From contig NZ_LT706987.1 in assembly GCF_900155655.1 (NCBI RefSeq), forward strand, positions 1,195,871 through 1,259,870: 64,000 nt of DNA, in the 5' to 3' direction. A program made the position numbers and the translations under genes. The notes beneath the pieces are model-generated. The model ran no database searches and was not told the origin of the DNA. It saw nothing but the letters and a program-made list of their open reading frames with translations. Numbering within the stretch: position 1 is the first letter of the stretch; every line of letters begins with the position of its first letter. This DNA is from Prevotella ihumii (GTDB taxonomy: Bacteria > Bacteroidota > Bacteroidia > Bacteroidales > Bacteroidaceae). Below are positions 25,779-34,162 of this stretch, piece after piece.

Positions 25779-27794
25779 TTATGCTAAAAATGCTTTTACT
25801 TGTTCATATACGTTCTGTGCTGTGAAGCCAAGCTTCTCATCAAGAACTGTGTAAGGTGCAGAGAAGCCGAAGCTATTAAGACCAAACACCTTGCCGTTAG
25901 CACCCACAAGACCTTCGAGGGTTACAGGCAAACCAGCTGTCATACCGAAAATCTTAGCACCCTTAGGCAATACACTTTCTTGATACTCAGCTGACTGACG
26001 ACGGAAAAGACCTTCAGATGGGCAGCTTACAATACGCATCTTCACACCATCTTTTTCAAGAAGTTCAGCACCTGCAAGAAGTGTTGATACTTCTGAACCA
26101 CTTGCAAGAAGAATTACATCATAATCCTTTGCGGTCTCTTTAACAACGTATGCACCCTTACGAGTATCTGCATAGTTGTTTCCTTCAGGAAGATTTTTAA
26201 TATTTTGACGAGAAAGTATCAATGCTGTAGGCGTATCAACATTCTCCATAGCCATCTGCCAACAAATGGTTGTTTCCTCTACATCAGCAGGACGGAATAC
26301 ACGTACAGCGTCTTTGCTTGCGTGGTTTTGCAACTTCTCCATCAAACGGATTTGTGCTTCCTGCTCTACAGGTTCGTGTGTAGGACCATCTTCGCCTACA
26401 CGGAAAGCGTCATGACTCCAAATAAACTTCACAGGAACTTGCATCAATGCAGCAAGACGCACAGCAGGTTTCATATAATCTGAGAAGACAAAGAATGTTC
26501 CCATTGCTGTTACAACACCTCCGTGAAGCATCATTCCGATACACATACAAGCCATTGTTAGCTCGCTAACACCTGCTTGGAAGAAAGCGCCACTGAAATC
26601 GTTACGCACGATACTCTTAGTTTTCTTCAAGAAACCATCGGTCTTATCCGAGTTAGAGAGGTCGGCAGAAGAGCAAATCATATTAGGTACTTGCTCTGCA
26701 AGAAGGCTCAAACAAGTGGCACTTGCTGCACGCGTAGCCGCATCAGCTTTCTGTGTGATGCCTGTCCAATCAATCTTTGGAGCTTTTCCGCTAAACCATT
26801 CTTCCATTTGTTTAGCTTTCTCAGGGTTTTCTTTTGCCCACTTTTCTTCTTCAGCGTGACGCTTTGCAACAATTGTCTCAAGCTCTTTAATGCGCTTAGC
26901 ATACATTTCTTCAACTTCAGGGAAGATGACAAAAGGATTTTCTACATCACCACCGAGGTTGTTTATTGTATTCTTATAAGCATCGCCACCGAGTGGTGCG
27001 CCGTGTGTACGTATATCGTGTTCGTAGCTACTGCCATCGTTTTGCAACGCACCCTTACCCATTACGGTATTACCAATAATAAGTGTAGGACGTTCTTTCT
27101 CTGCGAGAGCAGCATCAAGAGCCTTACGTATGTCATCTACATCGTTACCATTGCAAGAGAGTACGTTCCACCCCCAAGCTTTATATTTTGCAGCAGTATC
27201 TTCGCTCATCACAACTCCACACTCTGTTGAAAGCTGAATATCGTTAGAGTCGTAGAACATAATGAGGTTGTTCAATCCCAAGTTGCCAGCAATACGACCA
27301 ACACCTTGTGAAATCTCTTCTTGAATACCACCATCTGATATATATGCATAAATCTTGTGCTGCATTACCTCCTTACCTAAACGAGCTTCGAGGAATTTCT
27401 CTGCTACAGCAGCACCTGCAGCAAATGTATGACCTTGTCCCAACGGGCCAGATGTGTTTTCGATGCCACGTTCTACGTCACGTTCAGGGTGTCCTGGTGT
27501 AGGCGAACCCCACTGACGGAAGCTTTTCAACTCGTCAATAGTAAACTTGCCACAAAGTGCAAGTGCAGAGTAAAGCATAGGGGACATATGTCCTGGGTCT
27601 AAGAAGAACCTGTCGCGTCCAGCCCAAGTAGGTTGAGCAGGATCGAATACTAAATATTCAGAAAAGAGGACATTGATAAAATCAGCACCACCCATTGCGC
27701 CACCAGGGTGTCCAGACTTAGCTTTCTCTACCATAGATGCAGCTAAAATTCTGATATTGTCCGCTGCGCGGTTCATTGCTTTGTTGTCGTTCAT
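25779..27794 (-). CDS. tkt: Transketolase
   Basis: A thiamine-diphosphate enzyme that moves two-carbon units between sugar phosphates. The GHPGGAMGGAD start, the cofactor-binding region YISDGGIQEEISQG (with SDG for the usual GDG), the DSNDIQLS loop, the pyrimidine domain with EDGPTHEPVEQ, and a C-terminal domain (GSEVS) give a complete 671-residue protein. A good minus-strand promoter lies upstream. Confidence 0.97.
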   Translation of the reverse strand: MNDNKAMNRAADNIRILAASMVEKAKSGHPGGAMGGADFINVLFSEYLVFDPAQPTWAGRDRFFLDPGHMSPMLYSALALCGKFTIDELKSFRQWGSPTPGHPERDVERGIENTSGPLGQGHTFAAGAAVAEKFLEARLGKEVMQHKIYAYISDGGIQEEISQGVGRIAGNLGLNNLIMFYDSNDIQLSTECGVVMSEDTAAKYKAWGWNVLSCNGNDVDDIRKALDAALAEKERPTLIIGNTVMGKGALQNDGSSYEHDIRTHGAPLGGDAYKNTINNLGGDVENPFVIFPEVEEMYAKRIKELETIVAKRHAEEEKWAKENPEKAKQMEEWFSGKAPKIDWTGITQKADAATRAASATCLSLLAEQVPNMICSSADLSNSDKTDGFLKKTKSIVRNDFSGAFFQAGVSELTMACMCIGMMLHGGVVTAMGTFFVFSDYMKPAVRLAALMQVPVKFIWSHDAFRVGEDGPTHEPVEQEAQIRLMEKLQNHASKDAVRVFRPADVEETTICWQMAMENVDTPTALILSRQNIKNLPEGNNYADTRKGAYVVKETAKDYDVILLASGSEVSTLLAGAELLEKDGVKMRIVSCPSEGLFRRQSAEYQESVLPKGAKIFGMTAGLPVTLEGLVGANGKVFGLNSFGFSAPYTVLDEKLGFTAQNVYEQVKAFLA

Positions 27795-27830
27795 ATAAAA
27801 TATATTAGATATTGATTTTTATTATAATTG

Positions 27831-27838
27831 CAAATATA
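27831..27838 (-). promoter_or_regulatory. Promoter of tkt-rpiB
   Basis: On the minus strand TATATTTG forms the -7 element, and a TTTG lies 19 bp further upstream, matching the published Bacteroides arrangement TTTG-N19-TAnnTTTG. The element is about 37 bp before the tkt start. Confidence 0.65.
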
Positions 27839-28040
27839 ATGAATAAATGGGACAATGCAAAATTATTATTACCTTTTTTAAGCCGTCACATTGAATTTTC
27901 TTGCTTTTTTTAGATAATTATTCGATAAATACCTATATTATGTTCGAATATCATCATATTATTGTATATTTCTCTTCGTTTTTGATAAAAAAATATAATA
28001 ATTAGGCAATTCAGCATACCTGCCGAATTGCCTCACTATT

Positions 28041-29354
28041 TTAGTCTATCTTAATATCTTTATTCACATTCTTGCTGCCTATCATAGCATAAAAGCACAT
28101 ATAGGCTACACCTGCAAGTGGTACTATATAAGAGGTGAGATAACCAAACTTATCTGCCAAGACACTTTGGAAGAATGGTATAAGACCGCCACCAACAACC
28201 ATCATCATAAAGATGCCCGAAGCTGCAGCTGTATATTTTCCTAATCCTTCGGTTGCAAGATTGAAAATACAAGGCCACATCACACTGGTACACAAACCGC
28301 ACAAAACAAGCAGCAATGCACACACAGGAACTGTAACCATATTGAACGCTGAACCTGTAAATACAGGCATTGAAACCACAGTATCTTTACCCAAGATAAT
28401 GGCAGAGGTAATAAGCAGCATTGCAACTGTTGTAGTGCAAAGCATCAAGGTTTTGCTCGAAATTTTATCAGCAACAAAGCCTGCAACGAAACGCCCAACG
28501 AGCATTAAGAACCAATAGGTAGCAGCCACCGAACCTGCAATAGCAGTAGCAGTAGCAACAGGCAATCCACCGCCAACATCTGTTATATCAGAGAGATAAT
28601 AAATCAATGTACTTGGAATACCTACCTCAACACCTACATATATAAAGATAGCAACTACACCTAAAACAAAGTGACGGAAAGCCCAAGGAGAACGCTCGAA
28701 TACAAGGTTTGCACCAGTTTTGCTGCTTCCGGGGTCGGAAATAGGAATAAAGCTAAGGACAACGAACGCCACAGCAAACACTGCCATAGCAAGATAGAGT
28801 ACAGGATTGACATCGAGAATAGATGTGTTTCGTGTAACCTGTCCGATTAACGCTCCCACAAATAAAGGCGTCAATGTACCAGCCAATGAGTTTAACGTGC
28901 CACCAATCATATTCAACTGGTTGCCACGATTTCCACCACCACCAATAAGATTAAGCATTGGGTTAACAACTGTATTCAGCATACAAACACAAAAGCCCGA
29001 AACAAAAGCGCCAATGAGATAAATGATGAAGCCCGTAACACGTGCATCAACAAAAAAACCAGAACAAAACTGCGTAAATACACCTACAAAACCTACACCG
29101 ATACCAATAAGTGCTGTGCGCTTATAGCCCACTCGGCTTAACATCTTTCCAGCAGGAATACCCATAAAAAGGTAGGCTAAGAAGTTCATCGCATTACCCA
29201 ACATACCTACAGCATTGGCATTATCGCCCTCAAACGCATTTTTCCATATCACACCGATTGGCGCAGCAAGGTTTGTCACAAATGAAATCATTGCATAGAG
29301 AAACATCATCGTCATTATTGCAATGAAATTTCCGTTTTGTTTAGTACTACTCAT
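28041..29354 (-). CDS. MFS sugar permease, FucP/GlcP-like
   Basis: A 437-residue major facilitator transporter with about 12 hydrophobic helices and a central break near residues 205-230. The N-terminus (MTMMFLYAMISFVTNLAAPIG) and the glycine-rich helix with GKMLSRVGYKRTALIGIG resemble the fucose/glucose/galactose-H+ symporter group of Bacteroidota. The substrate cannot be told. Its position upstream of the pentose phosphate genes on the same strand makes a sugar substrate reasonable, but a 246-bp gap with its own promoter for tkt separates them. Confidence 0.85.
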   Translation of the reverse strand: MSSTKQNGNFIAIMTMMFLYAMISFVTNLAAPIGVIWKNAFEGDNANAVGMLGNAMNFLAYLFMGIPAGKMLSRVGYKRTALIGIGVGFVGVFTQFCSGFFVDARVTGFIIYLIGAFVSGFCVCMLNTVVNPMLNLIGGGGNRGNQLNMIGGTLNSLAGTLTPLFVGALIGQVTRNTSILDVNPVLYLAMAVFAVAFVVLSFIPISDPGSSKTGANLVFERSPWAFRHFVLGVVAIFIYVGVEVGIPSTLIYYLSDITDVGGGLPVATATAIAGSVAATYWFLMLVGRFVAGFVADKISSKTLMLCTTTVAMLLITSAIILGKDTVVSMPVFTGSAFNMVTVPVCALLLVLCGLCTSVMWPCIFNLATEGLGKYTAAASGIFMMMVVGGGLIPFFQSVLADKFGYLTSYIVPLAGVAYMCFYAMIGSKNVNKDIKID

Positions 29355-29455
29355 TATTACATTTCTTTATAAAATAAACTTCTTATTCCGTGAATTATTG
29401 ATTAGAAAGTTGAGAAACTTTGCTATTATCACTGAACACTCACATAATTATAAAG

Positions 29456-29463
29456 CAAAGTAA
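29456..29463 (-). promoter_or_regulatory. Possible -7 element of the MFS gene
   Basis: TTACTTTG on the minus strand, followed by C, differs from TAnnTTTG at one base. It leaves a leader of about 95 nt before the start at 29354. Confidence 0.4.
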
Positions 29464-29533
29464 GCAAAAATAAATGAAAATAACAAACGAAAATCTTAAA
29501 ATGATATTTAGATGCAAGTTAAAAAAAGTTTAA

Positions 29534-29725
29534 CCCAAATCGGTCGTTAGACTTCTTCGAGATTTGCGAGCTTATTTTGAGCTATTTTTGGTTGTTTTTG
29601 AAGACGTTTAGCAAGCTAAACAACTGAAAAAACAAACGAAAGAGCCAAAATAAAGTGCAAAGACGAAGAAAAGCATAACATCTAAATGCTTTAAAAAGCC
29701 TTTGCGGGCTAACGAGCGATTTGGG
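29534..29725 (+). mobile_element. MITE-like element, copy 1
   Basis: A 192-bp non-coding element starting CCCAAATCGGTCGTTAG and ending in the inverted equivalent CTAACGAGCGATTTGGG, one mismatch in 17. It is flanked by TTTAA on both sides (29529-29533 and 29726-29730), which looks like a 5-bp target duplication. Internally GTTTAGC/GCTAAAC forms a small hairpin at 29606-29621. Copies 2 and 3 are at 52665-52856 (inverted) and 54049-54243. Confidence 0.8.
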
Positions 29726-29789
29726 TTTAAGAAGTATATCATAAAAAGAGAAACAGAACAAAAGTGAAACCACATTCCCCAAAAAAGAA

Positions 29790-29820
29790 GAAGAGGCTCT
29801 ATATCACATAGAACCTCTTC
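29790..29820 (-). terminator. Intrinsic terminator of the exported-protein gene
   Basis: GAAGAGG.TCTAT arms of 13 bp (one mismatch) with a 5-nt loop, followed on the minus strand by a T-rich run (TTCTTCTTTTTT). It lies about 110 bp beyond the stop at 29928. Confidence 0.75.
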
Positions 29821-29927
29821 GTCAGTGTTAATAACTCTCTAAATTGTTGTCTTAACACGGATGACTTTGCTTTTCCTTATCATCCTTACCTGTATATATA
29901 TTGTGGTCAAAAATATCAACTAATAAT

Positions 29928-30770
29928 TTATCTATGTCCACCAAATGGTGAATATTTCTTTGAACCACCGCCTTGATTAGCAGGGCGGAATGTGCGATTA
30001 CTTCCTGATGGGGTAAACGATTTATTGGGTGCTGGACGTGTTGTGGAACCACCGAAAACTCTATCTCTGCTGAATGTACCACCCGTATTATTGCTACGGA
30101 AAGCATTAGCACCTCTACCTACCGTTGTACGTGTAGAACTGCGACGTGGAGCAAGATTTGCGCCACGGCTTTCGCCAAGTTCCCTACGCTGATTGCCAAA
30201 CGAGCGCCGTTTACTATTGCTACGTGCAAAATCGTATCCGTTGCGATAATCGCCACGTTGAAACCCATCACGCATACCAAACTGACGACCATTATAAGCC
30301 GACTTATTGAACTTTCGATAGCTATACCAACTTCGTCCTCCATTCATTCGCCAACTATGCAAACCTCGATAAGCGGTATAGAAACTTGGAGTACCAAAAT
30401 AGTAGTAGTCGCGACGAGGATAGCGTGAATAAATGCCAAAGTGCCAACTACCTGCATCCCACCATATAGGTTTATAGAAGTAGGTAGCTCTTACGTAAGA
30501 ACGATACTGCCAATCAAAAAGAATATGGCCGAAGTCAATATTGCGATGTGTCCACAATTCTCCAGAGACATCATCAGCAGAATTAATACTCAATAAATAA
30601 TCGAGATTAATTTCGTATGCAGCTTCGTATTGCTCTTCGGTCAAATTCAGCTCATAAGCCATTTTGTCGGTCAAGAACAAAGCTTGCGCCCGTGCTTGCT
30701 CAAAGCTCATCGATTTGGCTGATAATATCACCGTGAATAGCAATATAAGTGATAATATATATTTTTTCAT
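29928..30770 (-). CDS. Exported protein with Arg/Gly/Ser-rich tail
   Basis: About 280 residues from the ATG at 30770; the frame continues upstream, but the signal peptide MKKYILSLILLFTVILSAKS begins here. After it comes a helical stretch (FEQARAQALFLTDKMAYELNLTEEQYEAAYEIN) reminiscent of stress-response Spy/CpxP-type helices, an aromatic Trp/Tyr-rich middle, and a C-terminal 130 residues dominated by Arg, Gly, Ser, Asn and Phe, probably disordered. The function is unknown; the aromatic and RG-rich composition suggests envelope or surface association. It has its own promoter and terminator, so it is monocistronic. Confidence 0.75.
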   Translation of the reverse strand: MKKYILSLILLFTVILSAKSMSFEQARAQALFLTDKMAYELNLTEEQYEAAYEINLDYLLSINSADDVSGELWTHRNIDFGHILFDWQYRSYVRATYFYKPIWWDAGSWHFGIYSRYPRRDYYYFGTPSFYTAYRGLHSWRMNGGRSWYSYRKFNKSAYNGRQFGMRDGFQRGDYRNGYDFARSNSKRRSFGNQRRELGESRGANLAPRRSSTRTTVGRGANAFRSNNTGGTFSRDRVFGGSTTRPAPNKSFTPSGSNRTFRPANQGGGSKKYSPFGGHR

Positions 30771-30823
30771 TGTTAAACTCCCTTCATATTTAGTTGTGCG
30801 TGGCAAAGCCTATGTCTACGATG

Positions 30824-30831
30824 CAAAGGAA
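30824..30831 (-). promoter_or_regulatory. Possible -7 element of the exported-protein gene
   Basis: TTCCTTTG followed by CATCG on the minus strand; one mismatch to TAnnTTTG. It leaves a leader of about 50 nt. Confidence 0.4.
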
Positions 30832-30989
30832 CGAAGAATATAGCAGCAGACAAAAGGAAATCCCCTAACTTAAGGAGGAAATTCCCTATATCGCAACAAA
30901 ATAGGATAATTTATGAAGACTTGAAAACATAAGAAATCCAAGAACAGAAAAAAAGAACAACATCATTAGAGGTATTAGTTACAAACAAA

Positions 30990-31121
30990 AACATTGTAAA
31001 AGATATATGTTTGACAAGGTAAAACATATATGTATTACAACACCAAAGTTGAACTTTGGGACTACCAAACATATATGTTTTGCATCATCAAACTTTATCT
31101 TAAGTTTTGGAAAAATAGAAC
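30990..31121 (-). repeat. Palindromic intergenic repeat, copy B
   Basis: Inverted relative to copy A. It contains AAACATATATGTTT (31067-31080), CCAAAGTTGAACTTTGG (31043-31059), AAACATATATGTAT, and a weaker AGATATATGTTT, and has GGAAAAATAGAAC at its right edge, the complement of the left edge of copies A and D. Confidence 0.7.
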
Positions 31122-31189
31122 AAAGAAGAATAGAACAATATTTTGTGGAATAAAAGAAGTAGAATAAAGTAAATAGAAGCGTGGCAAGA

Positions 31190-31780
31190 TTACTCAAAAG
31201 AGAGCTTCTTGAGACGAGTTTCAAGCGCATCAGCAAGTGACTCACGAATAGCGAGAACTATTTCGCAAGTGTTATCAAAACTTTGCTCTACGATGCGTGG
31301 ACTCATATCTTTAACTATCTTCATTACATCGTTCATCATCGGATAAGAAAAAGTGTAACGAACAATGCGCTCTACAAACTTCTCTTCTATTTCAGCGTGG
31401 GCTATACCGTCAGCAGCTGCCTCACGATAGGCAACAATAAGTCCGCTTGTTCCAAGATTTACGCCACCATAATAGCGGATTACGCAAATCAAAGTATCGG
31501 TAAGTTCGTTGCTAACAAGTTGACCAAGAATAGGCTTACCTGCTGTTGATGATGGTTCGCCATCATCGTTGGCACGAAACTCTTCGCCGTTAGCTCCTAA
31601 GCGATAGGCATAACAGCAATGGCGAGCATCATAATACTTCTTTTTATATTGTTTTACGATGGCTAACGCCTCATCAGAAGAGTCGATATGATGCACAAAG
31701 GCGAGGAATTTACTCCTCTTCTCGGAATAAAACCCCTCGCCTACTGTGTTTTTATGTACTGTTTTGTAGTTGTCTGACAT
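31190..31780 (-). CDS. YigZ/IMPACT-family protein (UPF0029)
   Basis: A 196-residue member of the YigZ/IMPACT family, thought to act in translation-related regulation, with the precise role in bacteria unsettled. The family signature YDARHCCYAYRLG followed by ANDDGEPSSTAGKPILGQL is intact in the N-terminal domain, and a C-terminal DUF1949-like domain follows. It lies 44 bp downstream of the DUF1015 gene on the same strand. Confidence 0.92.
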   Translation of the reverse strand: MSDNYKTVHKNTVGEGFYSEKRSKFLAFVHHIDSSDEALAIVKQYKKKYYDARHCCYAYRLGANGEEFRANDDGEPSSTAGKPILGQLVSNELTDTLICVIRYYGGVNLGTSGLIVAYREAAADGIAHAEIEEKFVERIVRYTFSYPMMNDVMKIVKDMSPRIVEQSFDNTCEIVLAIRESLADALETRLKKLSFE

Positions 31781-31824
31781 TAAAATTAATTTGACTATAA
31801 ATCAATATTAATTATGCCACAAAC

Positions 31825-33072
31825 TTACGAAAGCTTGTGAATGATAAGACCTGAACGGAGTTTTGGCTCGAACCAGGTAGCCTTAGGAGGCATAATCTTA
31901 CCACTGTCAGCAATGTCCATAATCTGCTGCATAGTAACTGGGTGAAGAGCCAAAGCCATCTTCATTTCGCCACTGTCAACACGCTTCTTGAGTTCTTCAA
32001 GACCACGGAGACCACCTACGAAGTCGATGCGGTCGCTTGAACGCAAGTCCTTGATTTCGAGAAGTTCATCAAGAATCAAACGGCTTGAAATATCAACATC
32101 GAGAACACCGATTGGGTCTGTGTTGTCGTATGTACCTTCCTTAGCTGTGAGTGCATACCATTCGCCTTCCAAGTAGAGTGAGAACTCGTGCAAAGCAGCT
32201 GGCTTATAGATTGCAGCACCCTTCTTTTCTACGATGAAGTTCTTACCCAATGCTTCGATGAATTGAGCTGGTGTCATACCATTCAAGTCCTTAACAACAC
32301 GGTTGTAGTCGAGGATTGTCAATTCTGAAGCTTGGAAGCAAACTGCCATAAAATAGTTGTACTCCTCGTCACCCTTGTGATTTGGATTTGCTTTAGCCTT
32401 TTCGCCACCTACAAGACCAGCAGCTGCTGAACGGTGGTGACCATCTGCGATGTAGAGACTTGGCATTTTAGCAAACTCTTCTGTGATAGTCTTGATGTCC
32501 TTGTCGTCTGCAACTATCCAAAGCTGATGACGGAAACCATCGATAGGAGCGATGAAGTCGTATTCAGGAGCTGTAGCTGCATAACGAGTAGTGATTTCCT
32601 TCAAAGTAGCGTTGTCTGGGTAAGCGAAGAATACAGGCTCAATGTTAGCGTCGTTTACACGAACGTGCTTCATACGGTCTTCTTCCTTATCACGACGTGT
32701 AAGTTCGTGCTTCTTGATAACACCATCAACATAGTCCTGACAAGCAGCACCTACAACGATACCATACTGTGTCTTGCCGTTCATTGTCTGAGCGTAGATG
32801 TAGTATTGTTCCTTATCGTCTTGCTTCAACCAACCTTTGTCTTGGAACATCTTGAAGTTCTCAGCAGCCTTTTCGTAAACACGTGGGTCGTATTCACTTG
32901 TGCCTTCTGGGAAGTCGATTTCAGGCTTAATAATATGATAAAGACTCTTTTCGTTGCCCTTAGCTTCTTCACGAGCTTCTTCAGAGTTCAACACGTCATA
33001 AGGACGGCTTTCTACTTGTTCTACGAATTCCTTTGGAGGACGTACGCCTTTGAATGGTTTTACTATTGCCAT
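31825..33072 (-). CDS. DUF1015 family protein
   Basis: A 415-residue cytosolic protein. The start (AIVKPFKGVRPPKEFVEQV) and ADGHHRSAAA are family hallmarks. Its biochemical role is not established from the sequence. It sits directly downstream of serA and serC, separated by a 90-bp gap with a stem-loop, and the cluster lacks a recognisable phosphoserine phosphatase, so a role in serine or phosphoserine metabolism is a reasonable inference. Confidence 0.9.
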   Translation of the reverse strand: MAIVKPFKGVRPPKEFVEQVESRPYDVLNSEEAREEAKGNEKSLYHIIKPEIDFPEGTSEYDPRVYEKAAENFKMFQDKGWLKQDDKEQYYIYAQTMNGKTQYGIVVGAACQDYVDGVIKKHELTRRDKEEDRMKHVRVNDANIEPVFFAYPDNATLKEITTRYAATAPEYDFIAPIDGFRHQLWIVADDKDIKTITEEFAKMPSLYIADGHHRSAAAGLVGGEKAKANPNHKGDEEYNYFMAVCFQASELTILDYNRVVKDLNGMTPAQFIEALGKNFIVEKKGAAIYKPAALHEFSLYLEGEWYALTAKEGTYDNTDPIGVLDVDISSRLILDELLEIKDLRSSDRIDFVGGLRGLEELKKRVDSGEMKMALALHPVTMQQIMDIADSGKIMPPKATWFEPKLRSGLIIHKLS

Positions 33073-33081
33073 AATTTATTG

Positions 33082-33148
33082 TAAAATAAAGAAAGGCAGA
33101 CCATTAGGGCTTGTGCCTTGAGAGCATAATTCCTAATAATCTGCCTTA
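33082..33148 (-). terminator. Stem-loop terminator or attenuator between serA and the DUF1015 gene
   Basis: On the minus strand AAGGCAGA(TT)ATTAGG pairs with CCTAAT(GG)TCTGCCTT, followed by TCTTTATTTT. It would end or weaken the serC-serA transcript before the DUF1015 gene. Confidence 0.6.
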
Positions 33149-33162
33149 TGATTTATATTTAA

Positions 33163-34080
33163 TTATTTGTTAACTTGGAATTTGGTATCACCAGTTGCAA
33201 AGAAAGCATTGATTTGCTTAGCAGCTGCAATACCTGCATTGATGTTAGCTTCAGCTGTCTGAGCACCCATCTTCTTAGGTGTAGCGAAGTAACGACCTTC
33301 GAACTTAGCAAACTCTGCATCAGCGTCTGGCTTAATGTCAGAGATGTACTTAATATCTTCACGCTCTGCCATCAACTTAAGGAGTTCTTCCTCATTGATA
33401 ACTTCCTTACGAGCAGTGTTGATAACGATACCACCCTTCTTCATCTTGTTTACAAGAGCGTAGTTGATGCTGTTCTTTGTTTCAGCAGTTGCAGGAATGT
33501 GGAGCGATACGATGTCGCAAGTCTCGAACAAAGCGTCCTGATTGTCAACAGCTGTAACACCTGCAGCTTCGATAGCTTCCTTTGGACAGAATGCATCGTA
33601 AGCATAAACGTCCATACCGAAGCCCTTAGCAATGCGAGCTACGTTGCGGCCAACGTTACCGAATGCGAGGATACCAAGCTTCTTGCCCATCAATTCAGAA
33701 CCACTCTTGCCATTGTAGAAGTTACGAACGGCATAAACGAGCATACCCAAAACGAGCTCTGCTACTGCGTTAGAGTTTTGACCTGGAGTGTTTTCAGCAA
33801 CTACATTGTGAGCTGTTGCAGCAGCACAGTCGATGTTATCGAAACCTGCACCTGCACGTACAACTATCTTCAAGTTCTTAGCTGCTTCAAAAACTTCTGC
33901 AGTTGCCTTGTCTGAACGAATGATAAGAGCGTCAGCATCCTTAACAGCGTCCAACAACTGTGCAGTTTCTGTATATTTTTCGAGAAGAGCGAGTTCGTGA
34001 CCTGCACCTTCTACTTCTTTTCTGATACCTTCAACAGCTGCTGCTGCGAATGGCTTTTCTGTTGCGATTAATACCTTCAT
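33163..34080 (-). CDS. serA: D-3-phosphoglycerate dehydrogenase, short form without ACT domain
   Basis: First step of serine synthesis: NAD-dependent oxidation of 3-phosphoglycerate. The Rossmann motif GKKLGILAFGNVGRNVA and the substrate-domain VRAGAGFDNID are clear. The protein has 305 residues with no regulatory ACT domain, so serine feedback through ACT is not expected. The usual catalytic His of TPHIG is replaced: the sequence is TPKKMGAQTAEAN, with Lys269-Lys270. This fits the Lys-type PGDH group seen in Bacteroidales. The NTAR arginine is kept. It follows serC on the same strand. Confidence 0.93.
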   Translation of the reverse strand: MKVLIATEKPFAAAAVEGIRKEVEGAGHELALLEKYTETAQLLDAVKDADALIIRSDKATAEVFEAAKNLKIVVRAGAGFDNIDCAAATAHNVVAENTPGQNSNAVAELVLGMLVYAVRNFYNGKSGSELMGKKLGILAFGNVGRNVARIAKGFGMDVYAYDAFCPKEAIEAAGVTAVDNQDALFETCDIVSLHIPATAETKNSINYALVNKMKKGGIVINTARKEVINEEELLKLMAEREDIKYISDIKPDADAEFAKFEGRYFATPKKMGAQTAEANINAGIAAAKQINAFFATGDTKFQVNK

Positions 34081-34098
34081 AGTAATAAATTTTTAAAC

Positions 34099-34144
34099 GC
34101 AAATCACACGGATATAACCCCAAGGGAGTGCTATCCGTGTTATT
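34099..34144. terminator. Stem-loop between serC and serA
   Basis: GCAAATCACACGGATA pairs with TATCCGTGTTATTTGC around a loop of about 17 nt. On the minus strand it precedes serA without a clean T-run at its end, so partial termination or transcript processing between serC and serA is more likely than full termination. Confidence 0.55.
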
Positions 34145-34162
34145 TGCAATATTGTTTTTTAA

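Larger units (their letters stand above)
29355..29927. other. Intergenic region with promoter, MITE copy 1 and terminator
   Basis: No protein-coding gene is supported. From left to right it holds the leader and promoter of the MFS gene (minus strand), a 192-bp inverted-repeat element with target duplication (29529-29730), and the terminator of the exported-protein gene (29790-29820). Confidence 0.7.
30807..31189. other. Intergenic region with promoter and repeat copy B
   Basis: No coding sequence is supported. It contains the promoter of the exported-protein gene and the inverted repeat copy B, and it ends at the stop of the YigZ-type gene. Confidence 0.65.

Noticed and set aside
26577..27230. 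217-codon plus-strand frame inside transketolase
   Set aside because: It lies wholly within a well-conserved transketolase gene and has no domain or promoter support.
33175..33915. 246-codon plus-strand frame opposite serA
   Set aside because: It is Cys/Ser-rich antisense of a conserved dehydrogenase, with no independent evidence.
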